Source: SHAN690 sp023262195
GTDB taxonomy: Bacteria; Bacteroidota; Bacteroidia; Flavobacteriales_G; Salibacteraceae
Assembly: GCA_038142005.1 (NCBI GenBank)
Contig: JAYQJE010000003.1
Span: forward strand, 391,829 to 455,828
Reading direction: 5' to 3'
Length of the DNA stretch: 64,000 nucleotides
Position numbers and translations under genes: made by a program
Shown here: piece after piece, positions 9,708 to 19,054 of the stretch
Layout: each line of letters starts with the position of its first letter
Position numbering within the stretch: position 1 is the first letter of the stretch
The notes under the pieces: model-generated
Told to the model about the DNA's origin: nothing
Database searches by the model: none
What the model saw: the letters and a program-made list of their open reading frames with translations, nothing else

Positions 9708-12700
9708 CTTATGATTGATATTATACCACGGAGCGGCTCGTTTACACCATCTTTCAAGTCTATAATCCAGAAGTAGGAAGCCCTAGGCAGTAATTGTCCG
9801 TTGTATGATCCATCCCAAGGAGTTTCGTAACCTTTTGAGAAGTAAACCTGCCTTCCAGCCTGATCAAAGACATAGATTTCAGCATCTGGATAAGTATTGA
9901 GCTCCGGAATATTCCACACATCATTTATATCATCTCCATTAGGAGTAATGCCAGTAGGTACACTGTCGAGACTATTGACAGAATAAAGGAGGAATCAGAA
10001 GCAGAGCATCCCGAATCGCTTGACACTGTTATTTTTAATAACGTTGATTCCAAGACAGAAGCTGTGGCGGAGAGTAATGTTGGATCGTCAAAGAGCTCCG
10101 CGGGTGTCCAAGCATATATGCTTGCATCCGTCACAATCGGATTAAATGTCACATCCTTACCCGCAAACCTTGAAACATTGTCTCCTGCATCAACCACAGG
10201 AATTACATTATTGTAAATCATTGTGCTGTCAACACTTGGCGGGCATGTACCATTGGATATTGTCCAATAAAGCTTGTGATTACCTAGTGGAATGTTGGTT
10301 ATGGACAGAGTCTCACTGAGTGTATCACTCAGGTCTAGGCTAGAGGATGTACTCCACACCCCAGTGCCAACTGTTGGCACATTGGCTGTGAACTCTGTCT
10401 CATCAAAATCACATAGCGACTGAGCGCTTGGTAGATTTGCGATGGTTGGTCTTTCATCTACCACGATGTCTATCGTATCAGTATTTGGATCACAAACTCC
10501 ATTAACTGCAGTCCATACGAATGAGTTCGAACCAATTGAAAGTCCACTCACAGCCGTAACGTTAATTGAATCATTTGCAACAGATGCTGCACCCAATGAG
10601 GTCCACGCACCATTTCCTATGATTGGATCAATGGCATCAATTGTGTAAATCGTTGTATCACATAAGGCTGTATCAAAACCAGTAATCGCAGCACTTGGGA
10701 AGTCGTTTCTAATCACCTCAAATGAGCACGTATCTGTTAGGCCAGAGGCATCGGTTACAACAAACGTATTGACCGTTACACCTACTGGATAGAGTTCACC
10801 AGATGCTATACCAAGGATTTGCTCTATGCTATCATTAGGACAATTGTCAATAATAACGGGTAACATAAATGTGAATGCGCTATCGCAGATAATCGTATCA
10901 GACGGACAAATAATCTCAGGTGCTTGAGTATCAATGACAGTTACTGTGAAACTGCACGAATCTTCATTGCCATACTCATCAATAGCGGTAAATTGTATGG
11001 TGGTCGTTCCGACTGGGAACTCATCACCAGAGATAAGCCCAGAGCTATCAGTTCGAATCACTGTATCTATCAAACAATTATCAAATGCACTGGCCGTATC
11101 AAATACAAAGACAGCAGCACACTGCCCAGAGTCGTTAAGCAAAACTGTGTCATCAATACAGGCTATGGTCGGTAAGATGGTATCGAGAACAAAGAGGAAG
11201 CTAGAATCTACCGAACTATTCCCATAAATATCCAATGCCGTCATAACCACGAGGATTGAGTCGACCGTTGGGTCACAGGATAAATTCGCTGTATCGATTT
11301 GTAAGGTTGCTATTCCGCAGTTATCCCAAGTTCCAGCATCAAAATTTGAGGAATCAACTGTAGCCAACCCACTGGCATCGAGGTAAACCGTATCATTCAC
11401 GATGATGATGTGTGGCGCGATGGTATCCAATACTGTCACAATGGTTTGATCGGTACTGACATTTCCATTTGAATCCTCCACCGTTAGGGTCAACGTAATT
11501 GGTGCTCCTATATCTGAGCAATCATAGTCATACTGAGAAATAAACATGGTGTCAATACCGCAAGTATCGGCAGATGCTGAATCGATATCTTCTACATCAA
11601 TACTGAAGCTACCAAACGAATCAAGATATACGATCAAGGAATCGAATGCAAAAGCAAATGGCGCCACCGTATCTTCTACTGTGACAATGGCAGTAGCAGT
11701 GTCAGAATTACCATTGCTATCGGTCACATACATCTCGATAAGATTATCGCCCACATCACTGCAATCAAACGCAGTATCGCTCAAAACAATCGAAGCTATT
11801 CCACAGGCATCCGTACTTCCATCATTAATCATTGATGAATCAATGCTGACGTTTCCTGAGACATCCAACTGCACAGTGATATTTTGTGTTATTGCGATTG
11901 GTGCCACAGTATCTAAAATCTTCACCAACACGGAGGTGTCGCTGGTGTTTCCGTTGACATCGGTAACTGTTAATGTAACCGTTAATATATCCCCGGCATT
12001 TTCACAGGTGAAATTGGTGGTGTCAAGTGCGAACGAAGCGATACCACAATTATCAAAACTACCTGCATTCACGTAGCTTGTATCTAAGGTAGCCTGTCCA
12101 GATGCATCTAAATAGATTACAGTATCAACCGCCAAAATCGTTGAAATTGTGTCGAGTACTTCTACATTCACAGAGACTGTCGTTGAGTTACCACTAAAAT
12201 CAATGGCAGTTATTGACACAGTATTGGAACCTACATCATCGCAGAAAAAGAGACTATCGCTTAAAAAAGGTGGTATCAATCAAGCACTGGTCAGATGCCG
12301 ATACTCTAACTGAGTCGACATATGTGAAAGCCTCACCATGGGCATCTAGATAAATGATAACATCTTGGGCATTTAAATTCGGGGCAGTAACATCTTTAAC
12401 GGTAATTACCGCTGTGTTAGAATCTACATTACCGTTAACATCTGCAACATGCAGGGTTACGATATTGAATCCGGTGTCCGAGCAATTAAAATCAATAACA
12501 TCGAGATAAATCGAATCAATTGCACAGTTATCGAATGATCCATTGTCTACTTGGGCTGCGGTTATACTTGCATTACCCGAGACATCCAAATTTACTGTTA
12601 AGTTCTGAGTTACTGCTGTTGGCGATATAGTATCTAAAACTGTCACATCTGCAGTAGTCGAGGAGGAGTTACCAGCATCATCGGTAACTGTGAGTAAAAC

Positions 12701-14548
12701 CGGGTTTACCCCAACATCGAGACAATCAAAATTAGTCTCATCAAGGACTCTTGAATCGATCGTACAATTATCTGAGGATCCGTTGTCTATTTGTGCAGCC
12801 ATTACACTGGCCGCTCCCAATGCATCAAGATATACCGTTAAATTCTGAGCTATTACGGTTGGCGATATGGTATCGACCACAGTAACGCTCGCAGTGATTA
12901 CATCCGAGTTGCCTGATTGATCAGCAACTGTAAGTGTTACCGAGTTTATCCCAATATCCGAACAATCAAATTCGGTCGTATTCAGGTACATTGTATCTAT
13001 GACGCAGTTATCATTTGACCCATTATTTACTTGAGCCGCTGCAATGCCTACAAATCCCAATGTATCAAGGTATACGGTGAGGTTTTGAGCTGATACCGAT
13101 GGTACGATTGAGTCGAGAGAAACAATGCTATCAATATAAGTTGAGGTACAATTGCCCGAGTCTGTTACTGTACAGATAAATTGACCCAGTGATAAGTTCT
13201 GATTTATAGCATTATTTGATCCATCATCCCACGCAAACGTATATGGAGGTGTTCCACTTAAGTTGGCTGTGATAAAGGCAATCCCGTTTTCGTCATCAGG
13301 ACAAAGAATATCTTGTTTAAAGCCCAAAGAAGCTGTCAATTCAGTCGGTTGAGTAACAAGGAAAGAGCCAGAGGTAACATTCGTCAAGCTATCCGTCACA
13401 GTTACGCTATATATCCCTGTATCAAGTCCAGAAATTGATGAGAAAGTATCGCCCGTATTCCATAAATATGTATAGGGAGGGGTTCCTCCGTTAACCTCTG
13501 AGGAGAGAGCTGCCGTTGATTCACCGTGGCATAGAATATTTGAGTCTTGTGAAATGAAAACCGAGTACAATCGAGTGATTGTGACCGAACCATGATTATA
13601 GCCAGATAGAGCTCCAGTAACTCCAGCAATATTGACTTGATTCGAGCCTCCATTGTAACTACCAGCTCCTGCACCAGCACCCCAAGCTGAGCCGTTCCAT
13701 TTATTTCCACCACCACCTCCAGTGTAGCCTCCACCGCCTCCTCCGGGTGTCCCATTTCCATTTGCTCCACCACCTCCTCCGAAACCACCTATGCATCCAC
13801 TACCTGAAGAACCTCCAACATAAGTTGTATGATTTCCACCTTGAGAAGGATTTGAGCAAGGCGAATTGTCTCCATCGGATAGCCAACCGGCACCGCCAGA
13901 TCCCGAACCCTGAAAAGTACCACAACCAATTCCATTCTTACCGCCATGTCCAACACCATTAGATCCGCCATTGCCTGTACCAAAAGCACCGTTGACCTGA
14001 AACTGCGCGGCACCACCGCCTCCGCCATGAGCACCAGTAGGAATGGCTGATGTACCATGTCCATGTCCACCGCCACCACCAGCGGCAAGAAGCAGTCCAT
14101 TTCCTCCAGACGTGCCGGTAAAAACAAAACTTCCTCCTCCGCCACCAGATCCATTGTTGGCATAGGTTCCCTTCTGACCAACAACAATTTTGACGACAGT
14201 ACCTTGAGTGAGAAAAAAGTCACCAGTTATTGTTGCGCCAGTGCCTGGTTTACCTGGGTAATAAACGCCTTGTCCCTCGCCTCCACAAGCTCCAGTAGCC
14301 GATATTCTGTAGGTTAGCGAAGCCGGCACGGTCCACTCCTGAATTCCTTGAGCATTAATGGTAACACTATTGGCTAGGTTCGTTGAACTATAAGCTGCAT
14401 TCACCTGAGCTTGCGTAGGGCCAAAACGCCCAGAGGCTCCAGCATTATTGAATTCATAAGTCTGAGAGTACGAATTGAATGCGAGCATGACGAATGCTAA
14501 CAAGATTCGCTCTTTGCGAAAAACAGAAATTGCATGAATGATTCGCAT
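9704..14548 (-). CDS. Giant T9SS adhesin: ALK-like glycine-rich domain, SprB repeats, HYR-like repeats, gliding-type C-terminal domain (two frameshifts)
   Basis: Cell-surface protein of about 1614 residues in three frame segments: 14548 to ~12263, ~12263 to ~9980, and ~9980 to 9704. Frameshifts: A6 at 12263-12268 should be A5 (DTTFLSDSLFF); one or four bases are missing near 9972-9990. Order of parts: signal peptide 1-29; glycine-rich domain 30-327 beginning with GASGRFGPTQAQV; two SprB repeats ~330-478 (GGTPPYTYLWNTGD, LSGTPPYTFAWDDGS); eight ~80-residue Asp/Asn-rich repeats with a conserved Cys pair (DNC.I and DC.D.G) and two canonical HYR repeats; Ig-like segments containing VWTAVNGVC; and a C-terminal CHU_C/gliding-motility domain (TPNGDDINDVWNIPEL, FDQAGRQVYFSKGYETPWDG) that is the T9SS type-B sorting signal. 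The repeats predict a Ca-binding filament-like stalk. First gene of a three-gene operon with porP and ompA. Confidence 0.9.
10690..13105 (-). repeat. Tandem ~240-bp repeats encoding HYR-like modules
   Basis: Ten consecutive modules of about 78-82 codons. Eight share the frame QNLTVYLDA.G.......NGS.DNC.IDS.....F.CSD.G.N.V.LTV.D..GN and end in VTV.DTI.PT; the last two (about 10690-11175) are canonical HYR domains with IICPSDT-type starts. Nucleotide identity between neighbours is visibly high in places such as AATTTGTTAA/TTCTGAG stretches, which makes this region prone to collapse in assembly. Confidence 0.8.
13568..14461 (-). other. ALK/LTK-type glycine-rich domain within the adhesin
   Basis: Residues 30-327 of the adhesin. 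From N to C: YEFNNAGASGRFGPTQAQV, GIQEWTVP, YRISATGACGGEG, IVVGQKG, GGGGGSFVF, LLLAAGGGGG, two further runs of five or more Gly (GGFGGGGGANG, GGGGGGYTGGGGG), and a closing strand NHGSVTITRL. The order and wording follow the extracellular glycine-rich domain of human ALK as I remember it (GASGPHGPTQAQC, GIQIWKVP, GYGAAGGKG, ILVGQQGE, GGGGGGGGATYVF, IIAAGGGG, GHGEVNI). Bacterial members of this Pfam-type domain are known; its role here is not. Confidence 0.8.
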
Positions 14549-14626
14549 GATAAATCAAAATTTCTTACGCAATACGCTGCCTTTCATAATCTTCAAAAAA
14601 ATTCTAAGGAAAGTTTATGCTTCATA

Positions 14627-14782
14627 CTAGATACTCGGATTATCAATATCTCCAATAATCTTTCTAGCGTCTCTAAGAGTAATTATGATGACTTGGCGTT
14701 TTCCAATTTCTAAGTACTGAACGGTCGCGCTTCCGGGAGTTACAATAGACAATAAGCCTGCCCTCTCGGTGTTGATGACAAT
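14627..14782 (-). pseudogene. Possible remnant of a protein-coding gene (C-terminal ~51 codons)
   Basis: Reading the minus strand from a stop at 14783-14785 to the stop at 14627-14629 gives 51 codons with no Met start. The text is protein-like (VTPGSATVQYLEIGKRQ, then VIIITLRDARKIIGDIDNP), alternating beta-type strands followed by a helix, as at the end of small PH-like or similar domains. I do not recognise the family. It may be the end of a gene whose 5' part is lost or out of frame; chance cannot be excluded. Confidence 0.3.
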
Positions 14783-14897
14783 TTACTTCATGTTCAATTT
14801 TTTTCCGATACACAAAGGACCTTATCAATAAAAATCAAAGCTATTCATAAATTGAAAGCTGAACAATAAACTCCGCCTCTAAAATTTATCAACAACT

Positions 14898-15041
14898 TCA
14901 ATCATATTTTCTAAGCATCGAAAGCAATAACCATTTATGAATTTTGGTTTCCGCTTGCGTTTTTCGGCTTATCATCTCAATCCAATCTCTTGTAAATTTC
15001 TTGAAGACAACTACGCTAAACACATTTTCGTCAAGGCTCAT
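14898..15041 (-). CDS. Possible small protein, 47 residues, unrecognised
   Basis: ATG at 15041 to TGA at 14898-14900 on the minus strand. It starts MSLDENVFSVVVFKKF and is rich in Lys, Trp and Leu toward the end (HKWLLLSMLRKYD). Composition looks protein-like, but no promoter box or homology is evident, and 47 codons without a stop is not improbable in DNA of this base composition. It could be a fragment of an older gene together with the remnant downstream. Confidence 0.25.
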   Translation of the reverse strand: MSLDENVFSVVVFKKFTRDWIEMISRKTQAETKIHKWLLLSMLRKYD

Positions 15042-15229
15042 CCTAATTATAGGGTCTTAACTTAGCTCATGCACGATTAAATAAAACATGGATTCTTTGA
15101 ACAAAAAATCGGATGTATTGAAGTGGAATTTGGGTTAAGGCCATCCATAGCAAGCCTGATATATTGTGATGATAGAATTGAAGTATCTAGTTTTGATGTT
15201 TAGTGCATATCTTAAACTTTAAGAAAATT

Positions 15230-15237
15230 TAGGTTTG
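15230..15237 (+). promoter_or_regulatory. TAGGTTTG -7 box in front of rpe
   Basis: Exact TAnnTTTG match ending 4 bp before the rpe ATG; no TTG at the expected -33 position. If used, the transcript would be leaderless or nearly so. Confidence 0.35.
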
Positions 15238-15241
15238 CAGC

Positions 15242-15896
15242 ATGAATTCAATCGTAGCCCCCTCAGTCCTTTCTTGTGATTTTGCCAACATTCAGCAAGA
15301 ATCAAATATGTTAAACGAGAGTGAAGCAGATTGGTTTCACCTAGATGTTATGGATGGTGTATTTGTACCCAACATTTCTTTTGGCCTACCGATAATTAAG
15401 GCCTTTAGGGGCTGCACAAATAAAACGCTTGATGTGCACGCAATGATTGCTAATCCAGATGACTATGTGGATGATTTCAAAGCTGTAGGCACCGACATTC
15501 TTAACTGTACATCTTGAGGCTTGCAAACATCTACACCGAACCATCAATGCGATTAAAGCCGCTGGAATGAAAGCGGGAGTGGCACTGAATCCACATACTC
15601 CGGTGGCCATGCTCGAATCCATTATCCATGACATTGACCTGGTGCTTATTATGAGCGTAAATCCTGGTTTTGGAGGCCAATCTTTTATTAAGTCCACCTA
15701 CTATAAAGTTAAGCTCGCAACTGATTTGATAAAGGAAAAAAACGCAGACGTAATCATCGAGGTTGATGGAGGTGTAAACACTCAAAATGCTCCTAAGCTG
15801 CGAGCGGCTGGAGCGCACGCCCTTGTGGCAGGGAGCGCAGTTTTCAAGTCTGAAAACCCGCAACAAACAATTAAGGAGCTTAAGGGAGTTAGCTAG
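15242..15896 (+). CDS. rpe: Ribulose-phosphate 3-epimerase (one frameshift)
   Basis: Interconverts ribulose 5-phosphate and xylulose 5-phosphate in the pentose phosphate pathway. About 217 residues after removing one A at 15503-15504 (DILTVHLEAC). TIM-barrel markers are present: APSVLSCDFANI at strand 1, HLDVMDGVFVPNISFG with the metal-binding His/Asp, DVHAMIANPDDY, ALNPHTPV, MSVNPGFGGQSF and EVDGGVNTQNAPKL near the phosphate site, and GSAVF. The usual metal-ligand set (His, Asp, His, Asp) is complete once the frame is restored. Convergent with the next gene; the stops overlap by 8 bp. Confidence 0.95.
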
Positions 15897-17088
15897 TAAT
15901 CCAATCACTTAGGTATGCGTATTCCTTGGTAATTCGGCCCTCTTTCACGATTGTAGCACCTTTAATGATTCCATCCTTATCATCATTCAATAAGGCGGGC
16001 AATATTGACCGTTTAAACATTTCACCGAAGTCCTTACTCGCATCTCGCGGAAGTTCGCATGGTAAATTATCCACCGCCATAACGCAGATTGAATCCGGAT
16101 TCATAAAATCGGTCTCTATCTCAGAGATTGGGTCATACCCATAAAGCGGATTTTCTATGGTTGATGGCCGAATGGTACTCGCTACAGGACCATAGATATC
16201 ACAACTAATATCAGCCACATACTTTATCCTAAAGCTGTCTTGTTTTGCATCTTGTCGTGTAAGTAAATAAGGAGCCCGAGAATCCCAATAATGTCCTGCG
16301 ATGAAGAAATCAGTAACCTGAGCAAACCTCATAAAGTCACTTACATATTCCTCAGGATGTTCGAAGAAATAAGATTCCCCAAACACTTTTCCATTTTGAT
16401 GTTTGAAGTATTCTTCGAAGGTAATTTGACAATAAACCGGTGTATTAAACGACTCATTCAGAAACGCTTCTGCCTCCACTCTTTGAATTCCAATTTCATC
16501 CAAAACCTCAATGGAACCATTTGCCACCTTACCTCTGCCCGTAAGTAAAATCTTCATAGGTGGAAGCTTTACTTTCTTCATCTCAACCTCAAGCTCATCA
16601 TGATCTACGCACTCATAAGCTTTCTTTAAGTTGAATAGTTTTTCTCGAATTCCGATGGCACGGAAACCATTATATGTGCCTACAATGCCTGCATATCTTC
16701 CAAACCCAATCAAACGATTACCGGTCACATCGGTCAAGCATTCCCAATCAATCAAGGTGATATTCTTATATACGATAGCCTTCAGCAAACCCTTGTTGTA
16801 AGGTTGCATCTTTATGGTATGTGAAAAGAAGAAATAGGTCTTGTTTGGGATAAGTTGATCAATTGGCACTTCTTTTACGCCAATCAATATGTCTCGGTCC
16901 TCCAATGAGTCGGCCATGGCGATTCCCAAAGCCTCATATTCTGAATCTAAAATTCTGCGAACGTTCGAGCGCTGTACCACCACATCGATATTGTCATGAT
17001 CATTGAGATGTTTTGCCAGCATTGGAGGAATGGCAACACGTTCATCTACTGGTATTTTTCCTTCCTTAAGTATCCCAATCTTAATCAT
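15889..17088 (-). CDS. Saccharopine dehydrogenase / alanine dehydrogenase-like NAD(P) oxidoreductase
   Basis: 399 residues with the AlaDh/PNT-type N-terminal domain (KIGILKEGKIPVDERVAIPP, then IGVKEVP and KTYFFFSHTIKMQP, the substrate-site KxxHT-like element) and a Rossmann part with MKILLTGRGKVANGSIEVLDEIG. The layout resembles fungal lysine-forming saccharopine dehydrogenase (LYS1) rather than true alanine dehydrogenase, since TYFFFSHTIKMQPYN and ADISCDIYGPVASTIRPSTIENP are LYS1-like. Bacteroidota annotate this group simply as NAD(P)-dependent oxidoreductase; the true substrate is unknown. The frame is intact. It overlaps the upstream outer-membrane gene by ATGA, so both are probably one transcript. 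Confidence 0.75.
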   Translation of the reverse strand: MIKIGILKEGKIPVDERVAIPPMLAKHLNDHDNIDVVVQRSNVRRILDSEYEALGIAMADSLEDRDILIGVKEVPIDQLIPNKTYFFFSHTIKMQPYNKGLLKAIVYKNITLIDWECLTDVTGNRLIGFGRYAGIVGTYNGFRAIGIREKLFNLKKAYECVDHDELEVEMKKVKLPPMKILLTGRGKVANGSIEVLDEIGIQRVEAEAFLNESFNTPVYCQITFEEYFKHQNGKVFGESYFFEHPEEYVSDFMRFAQVTDFFIAGHYWDSRAPYLLTRQDAKQDSFRIKYVADISCDIYGPVASTIRPSTIENPLYGYDPISEIETDFMNPDSICVMAVDNLPCELPRDASKDFGEMFKRSILPALLNDDKDGIIKGATIVKEGRITKEYAYLSDWITS

Positions 17089-17606
17089 TTGAACTTCCCC
17101 TTTTTACCAATCTTCTTCGTATCACCCTTGCGCTTAGTGTAAGATGAATTGAACATAGCACCACCAAAACCCGCACCCAAGAAAAGGTTGATCTTAGTGA
17201 CCGGATCCCTGTCTGTAAATTGCTTTTGCGTGAAGTCTTCCCATTTTAGCCAACTATATTGGATCAAAATGTGACCGCCCCATAAGTTGCCGGTCATTTC
17301 GTCTATGGCATCTGGAAAAGCTCCATGTTCTGCTCTACCTCTATAACCTCTGCCCTCAAACTGACCCGCAAAACCTAACCGTGGTCTCATTTGGTATCGC
17401 ACTCCAGCACCATAAGCAAGTTTCACTGGGTTATAAACCGCAGCCTTACCCTGTATATCGCCAAAATACATCCTACCGCCCACACCTGCATCGAGGGTTA
17501 AATTCTTGAGCTTGCTTTCTTTAGAACCCCCTTGCCAGTAGTAGCCCTGACCATGTGCATAGTTTACACCGAAGAGAATTATTAATGCGATTGAAAGTCG
17601 AAACAT
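17085..17606 (-). CDS. Small outer-membrane beta-barrel protein (DUF6089-like)
   Basis: 173 residues with a signal peptide (MFRLSIALIILFGVNYAHGQ) and barrel-like strands: GVGGRMYFGDIQGK, YGAGVRYQMRPRLGFAGQFEGRGYRG and LFLGAGFGGAMFNSS. The C-terminus is short and basic (KKIGKKGKFK) instead of ending in an aromatic strand, and the family is usually longer, so the end may be truncated or frameshifted. Its stop overlaps the start of the dehydrogenase gene. Function unknown; location in the outer membrane is inferred. Confidence 0.65.
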   Translation of the reverse strand: MFRLSIALIILFGVNYAHGQGYYWQGGSKESKLKNLTLDAGVGGRMYFGDIQGKAAVYNPVKLAYGAGVRYQMRPRLGFAGQFEGRGYRGRAEHGAFPDAIDEMTGNLWGGHILIQYSWLKWEDFTQKQFTDRDPVTKINLFLGAGFGGAMFNSSYTKRKGDTKKIGKKGKFK

Positions 17607-17692
17607 AAATTTTTATTGGGTACAAAGAAAAACCGAATTCTTAGAATAGAGAATAACGGTTAATAAACAACCAAAATTGCCTTAACAAACCA

Positions 17693-17700
17693 TACCTTCG
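17693..17700 (+). promoter_or_regulatory. TACCTTCG -7-like box upstream of tmRNA
   Basis: TAnnTTCG variant 14 bp before the mature 5' end of tmRNA. No TTG at a proper distance. Confidence 0.3.
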
Positions 17701-17713
17701 CCTTTAGTTCTTT

Positions 17714-18107
17714 GGGGCTGACTGGTTTTGACAGCAAGATGAATGGATATGTAAGCAAGCCGAGGGTTGAATAGCTCCTCGCAAATCCGCTTTTCGAATT
17801 TATAACTGGCGAAACATCTTACGCTCTCGCTGCCTAATCATCCGATAGGAGATTAAGCTTTATCCCGCACAAGGTGCGTGGACGAGACGTTTCCGGCATG
17901 GGTTTGTCTGACCCCTGTGCCAATGGAGGCGTGGTTAATGACAGAATAGGATAGTCTGTGCTTCGGTGACTATCCGAAAAATTAGAAGCTAAGTTTTGGA
18001 TTGGCTGCCTTTGGCCTGTTCAAGATCGAAAACCAATCAAAGTGATAAGCTTGTAGAAAGCCTATCGATTCCTTGTTTGGACGTGGGTTCGAATCCCACC
18101 AGCTCCA
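17714..18107 (+). ncRNA. ssrA: tmRNA (one-piece)
   Basis: Transfer-messenger RNA that rescues stalled ribosomes. The 5' end GGGGCTG pairs with CAGCTCC at 18100-18106 to form the 7-bp acceptor stem; A at 18107 is the discriminator, and the terminal CCA is not encoded (ACTT follows). The T-arm GTGGG-TTCGAAT-CCCAC is canonical. The tag reading frame at 17808-17834 is GGC GAA ACA TCT TAC GCT CTC GCT GCC, i.e. GETSYALAA, then TAA, matching the Bacteroidota tag style. The intervening sequence holds several self-complementary blocks that fit the pseudoknots (for example GGCATGGGTTTGTC region and GATAGTCTGTGC/GGTGACTATC). Confidence 0.96.
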
Positions 18108-18116
18108 CTTGATGAT

Positions 18117-18150
18117 AGCCTTTGATGCGAAAGCAACAGAGGCTTTTTTT
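18117..18150 (+). terminator. Terminator of tmRNA
   Basis: AGCCTTTG and TGC pair with GCA and CAGAGGCT around a GAAA tetraloop with one A/A mismatch, followed by a run of seven T. Confidence 0.85.
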
Positions 18151-18338
18151 ATGCTTAAGCCAAGGCTTTTGTAAGTGAATCCAAGTGAATAAAGACTGCA
18201 AAATCTATCAGAATTATGGTTAGAGTCATTACATCAAATTGAATGCATAAATCTTAAGTCTGCAGAACACAACTTTCCGGCTTCTATTTTCTAGATTTTC
18301 ATTAAGCTTGTTTCACTTTTGTAATCAAACAAATTCAC

Positions 18339-19032
18339 ATGAAGCTTAATCTTAAATTTTCTGTAGGCGTGATAGTGCTCATGGGCATTCTAAGTTCTTG
18401 CAGCACAACTAACAATGTTGCGGATAATGGATTAATTCAAAAGCGGAAGTATCAAAAAGGAGTCCATCTAAATTTCGGCAAACAAAAAAAGCAGGAGATG
18501 TCAGGGTTGGCTCAGGCTAAACATTTAAAAGGCAACCTCTGAAAACCGCATCGTGAATACAAATGAGGTGAAAGCCAGTAAGATTGAAAAATCAGAAGAG
18601 CAAGAGCTTAAGGTAGTCTTAAAGAATGACCATCATTCAGACGAATTTGTGCAGACAATAAGTCCGAAGACCGAAAATGCTGAGGAAATAAGTCCAATCA
18701 AAATTGAGCAATCTCCTGAGTCGGTAGATAAAGCCTCTACCCTTACTAAATCCTATCAGAAGAAGGGGAAAATTGCTTTGATCTTCGCTTGGATATTTGC
18801 CATACTGCCAATTGTAGTGCGATTCTTTTTCTTGGCAGGTTTCATTGAACTTACGGTGCTTACAGCACTAATTGCTTTTGTATCGCTATTGATTGCATTA
18901 ATACTAGGCATATCCAACGCCAAGTTGTCTAAGCATGCGCGAAGAGCACTTTTGGTCGTTTTCCTCTCTATGGTATTTTGGGGTGCTGCTGGTGCCATCC
19001 TCAATTTCGTATTGGGAATTCCCGTGATTTAG
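18339..19032 (+). CDS. Bacteroidota lipoprotein with GLIQKRKYQKG motif and C-terminal membrane segments (probable frameshift)
   Basis: Reads as one gene of about 230 residues if one A is removed from the A4 run at 18527-18530 (AKHLKATSENR). The N-terminus has a lipoprotein signal with lipobox LSSC, then NGLIQKRKYQKGVHLNF, a signature of a poorly characterised Bacteroidota family. A charged, disordered middle follows, then about three hydrophobic segments (IALIFAWIFAILPIVVRFFF, a Leu/Ile-rich stretch, and LVVFLSMVFWGAAGAI). As printed, the frame ends at 18542, and a second ORF would need a GTG start at 18553. A two-gene reading is possible but less natural. No function known. Confidence 0.65.
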
Positions 19033-19054
19033 TCGCCATTGAAATCTCACTCAA

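Larger units (their letters stand above)
14549..15241 (+). other. 693-bp stretch without a convincing intact gene
   Basis: AT-rich region between the divergently oriented adhesin (minus) and rpe (plus). It contains a minus-strand coding remnant (14627-14782), a possible 47-codon minus-strand ORF (14898-15041) and a TAGGTTTG box just before rpe. I see no RNA gene, terminator with a U-tract, or IS end. Confidence 0.5.

Noticed and set aside
10442..12076. Plus-strand ORFs inside the adhesin gene
   Set aside because: They are antisense shadows with repeat-derived low-complexity text and no independent start signals.
13402..14223. Minus-strand ORFs overlapping the glycine-rich region in other frames
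   Set aside because: Met/Val-rich text is the off-frame translation of GGN codons; the in-frame protein has a signal peptide and a recognisable domain.
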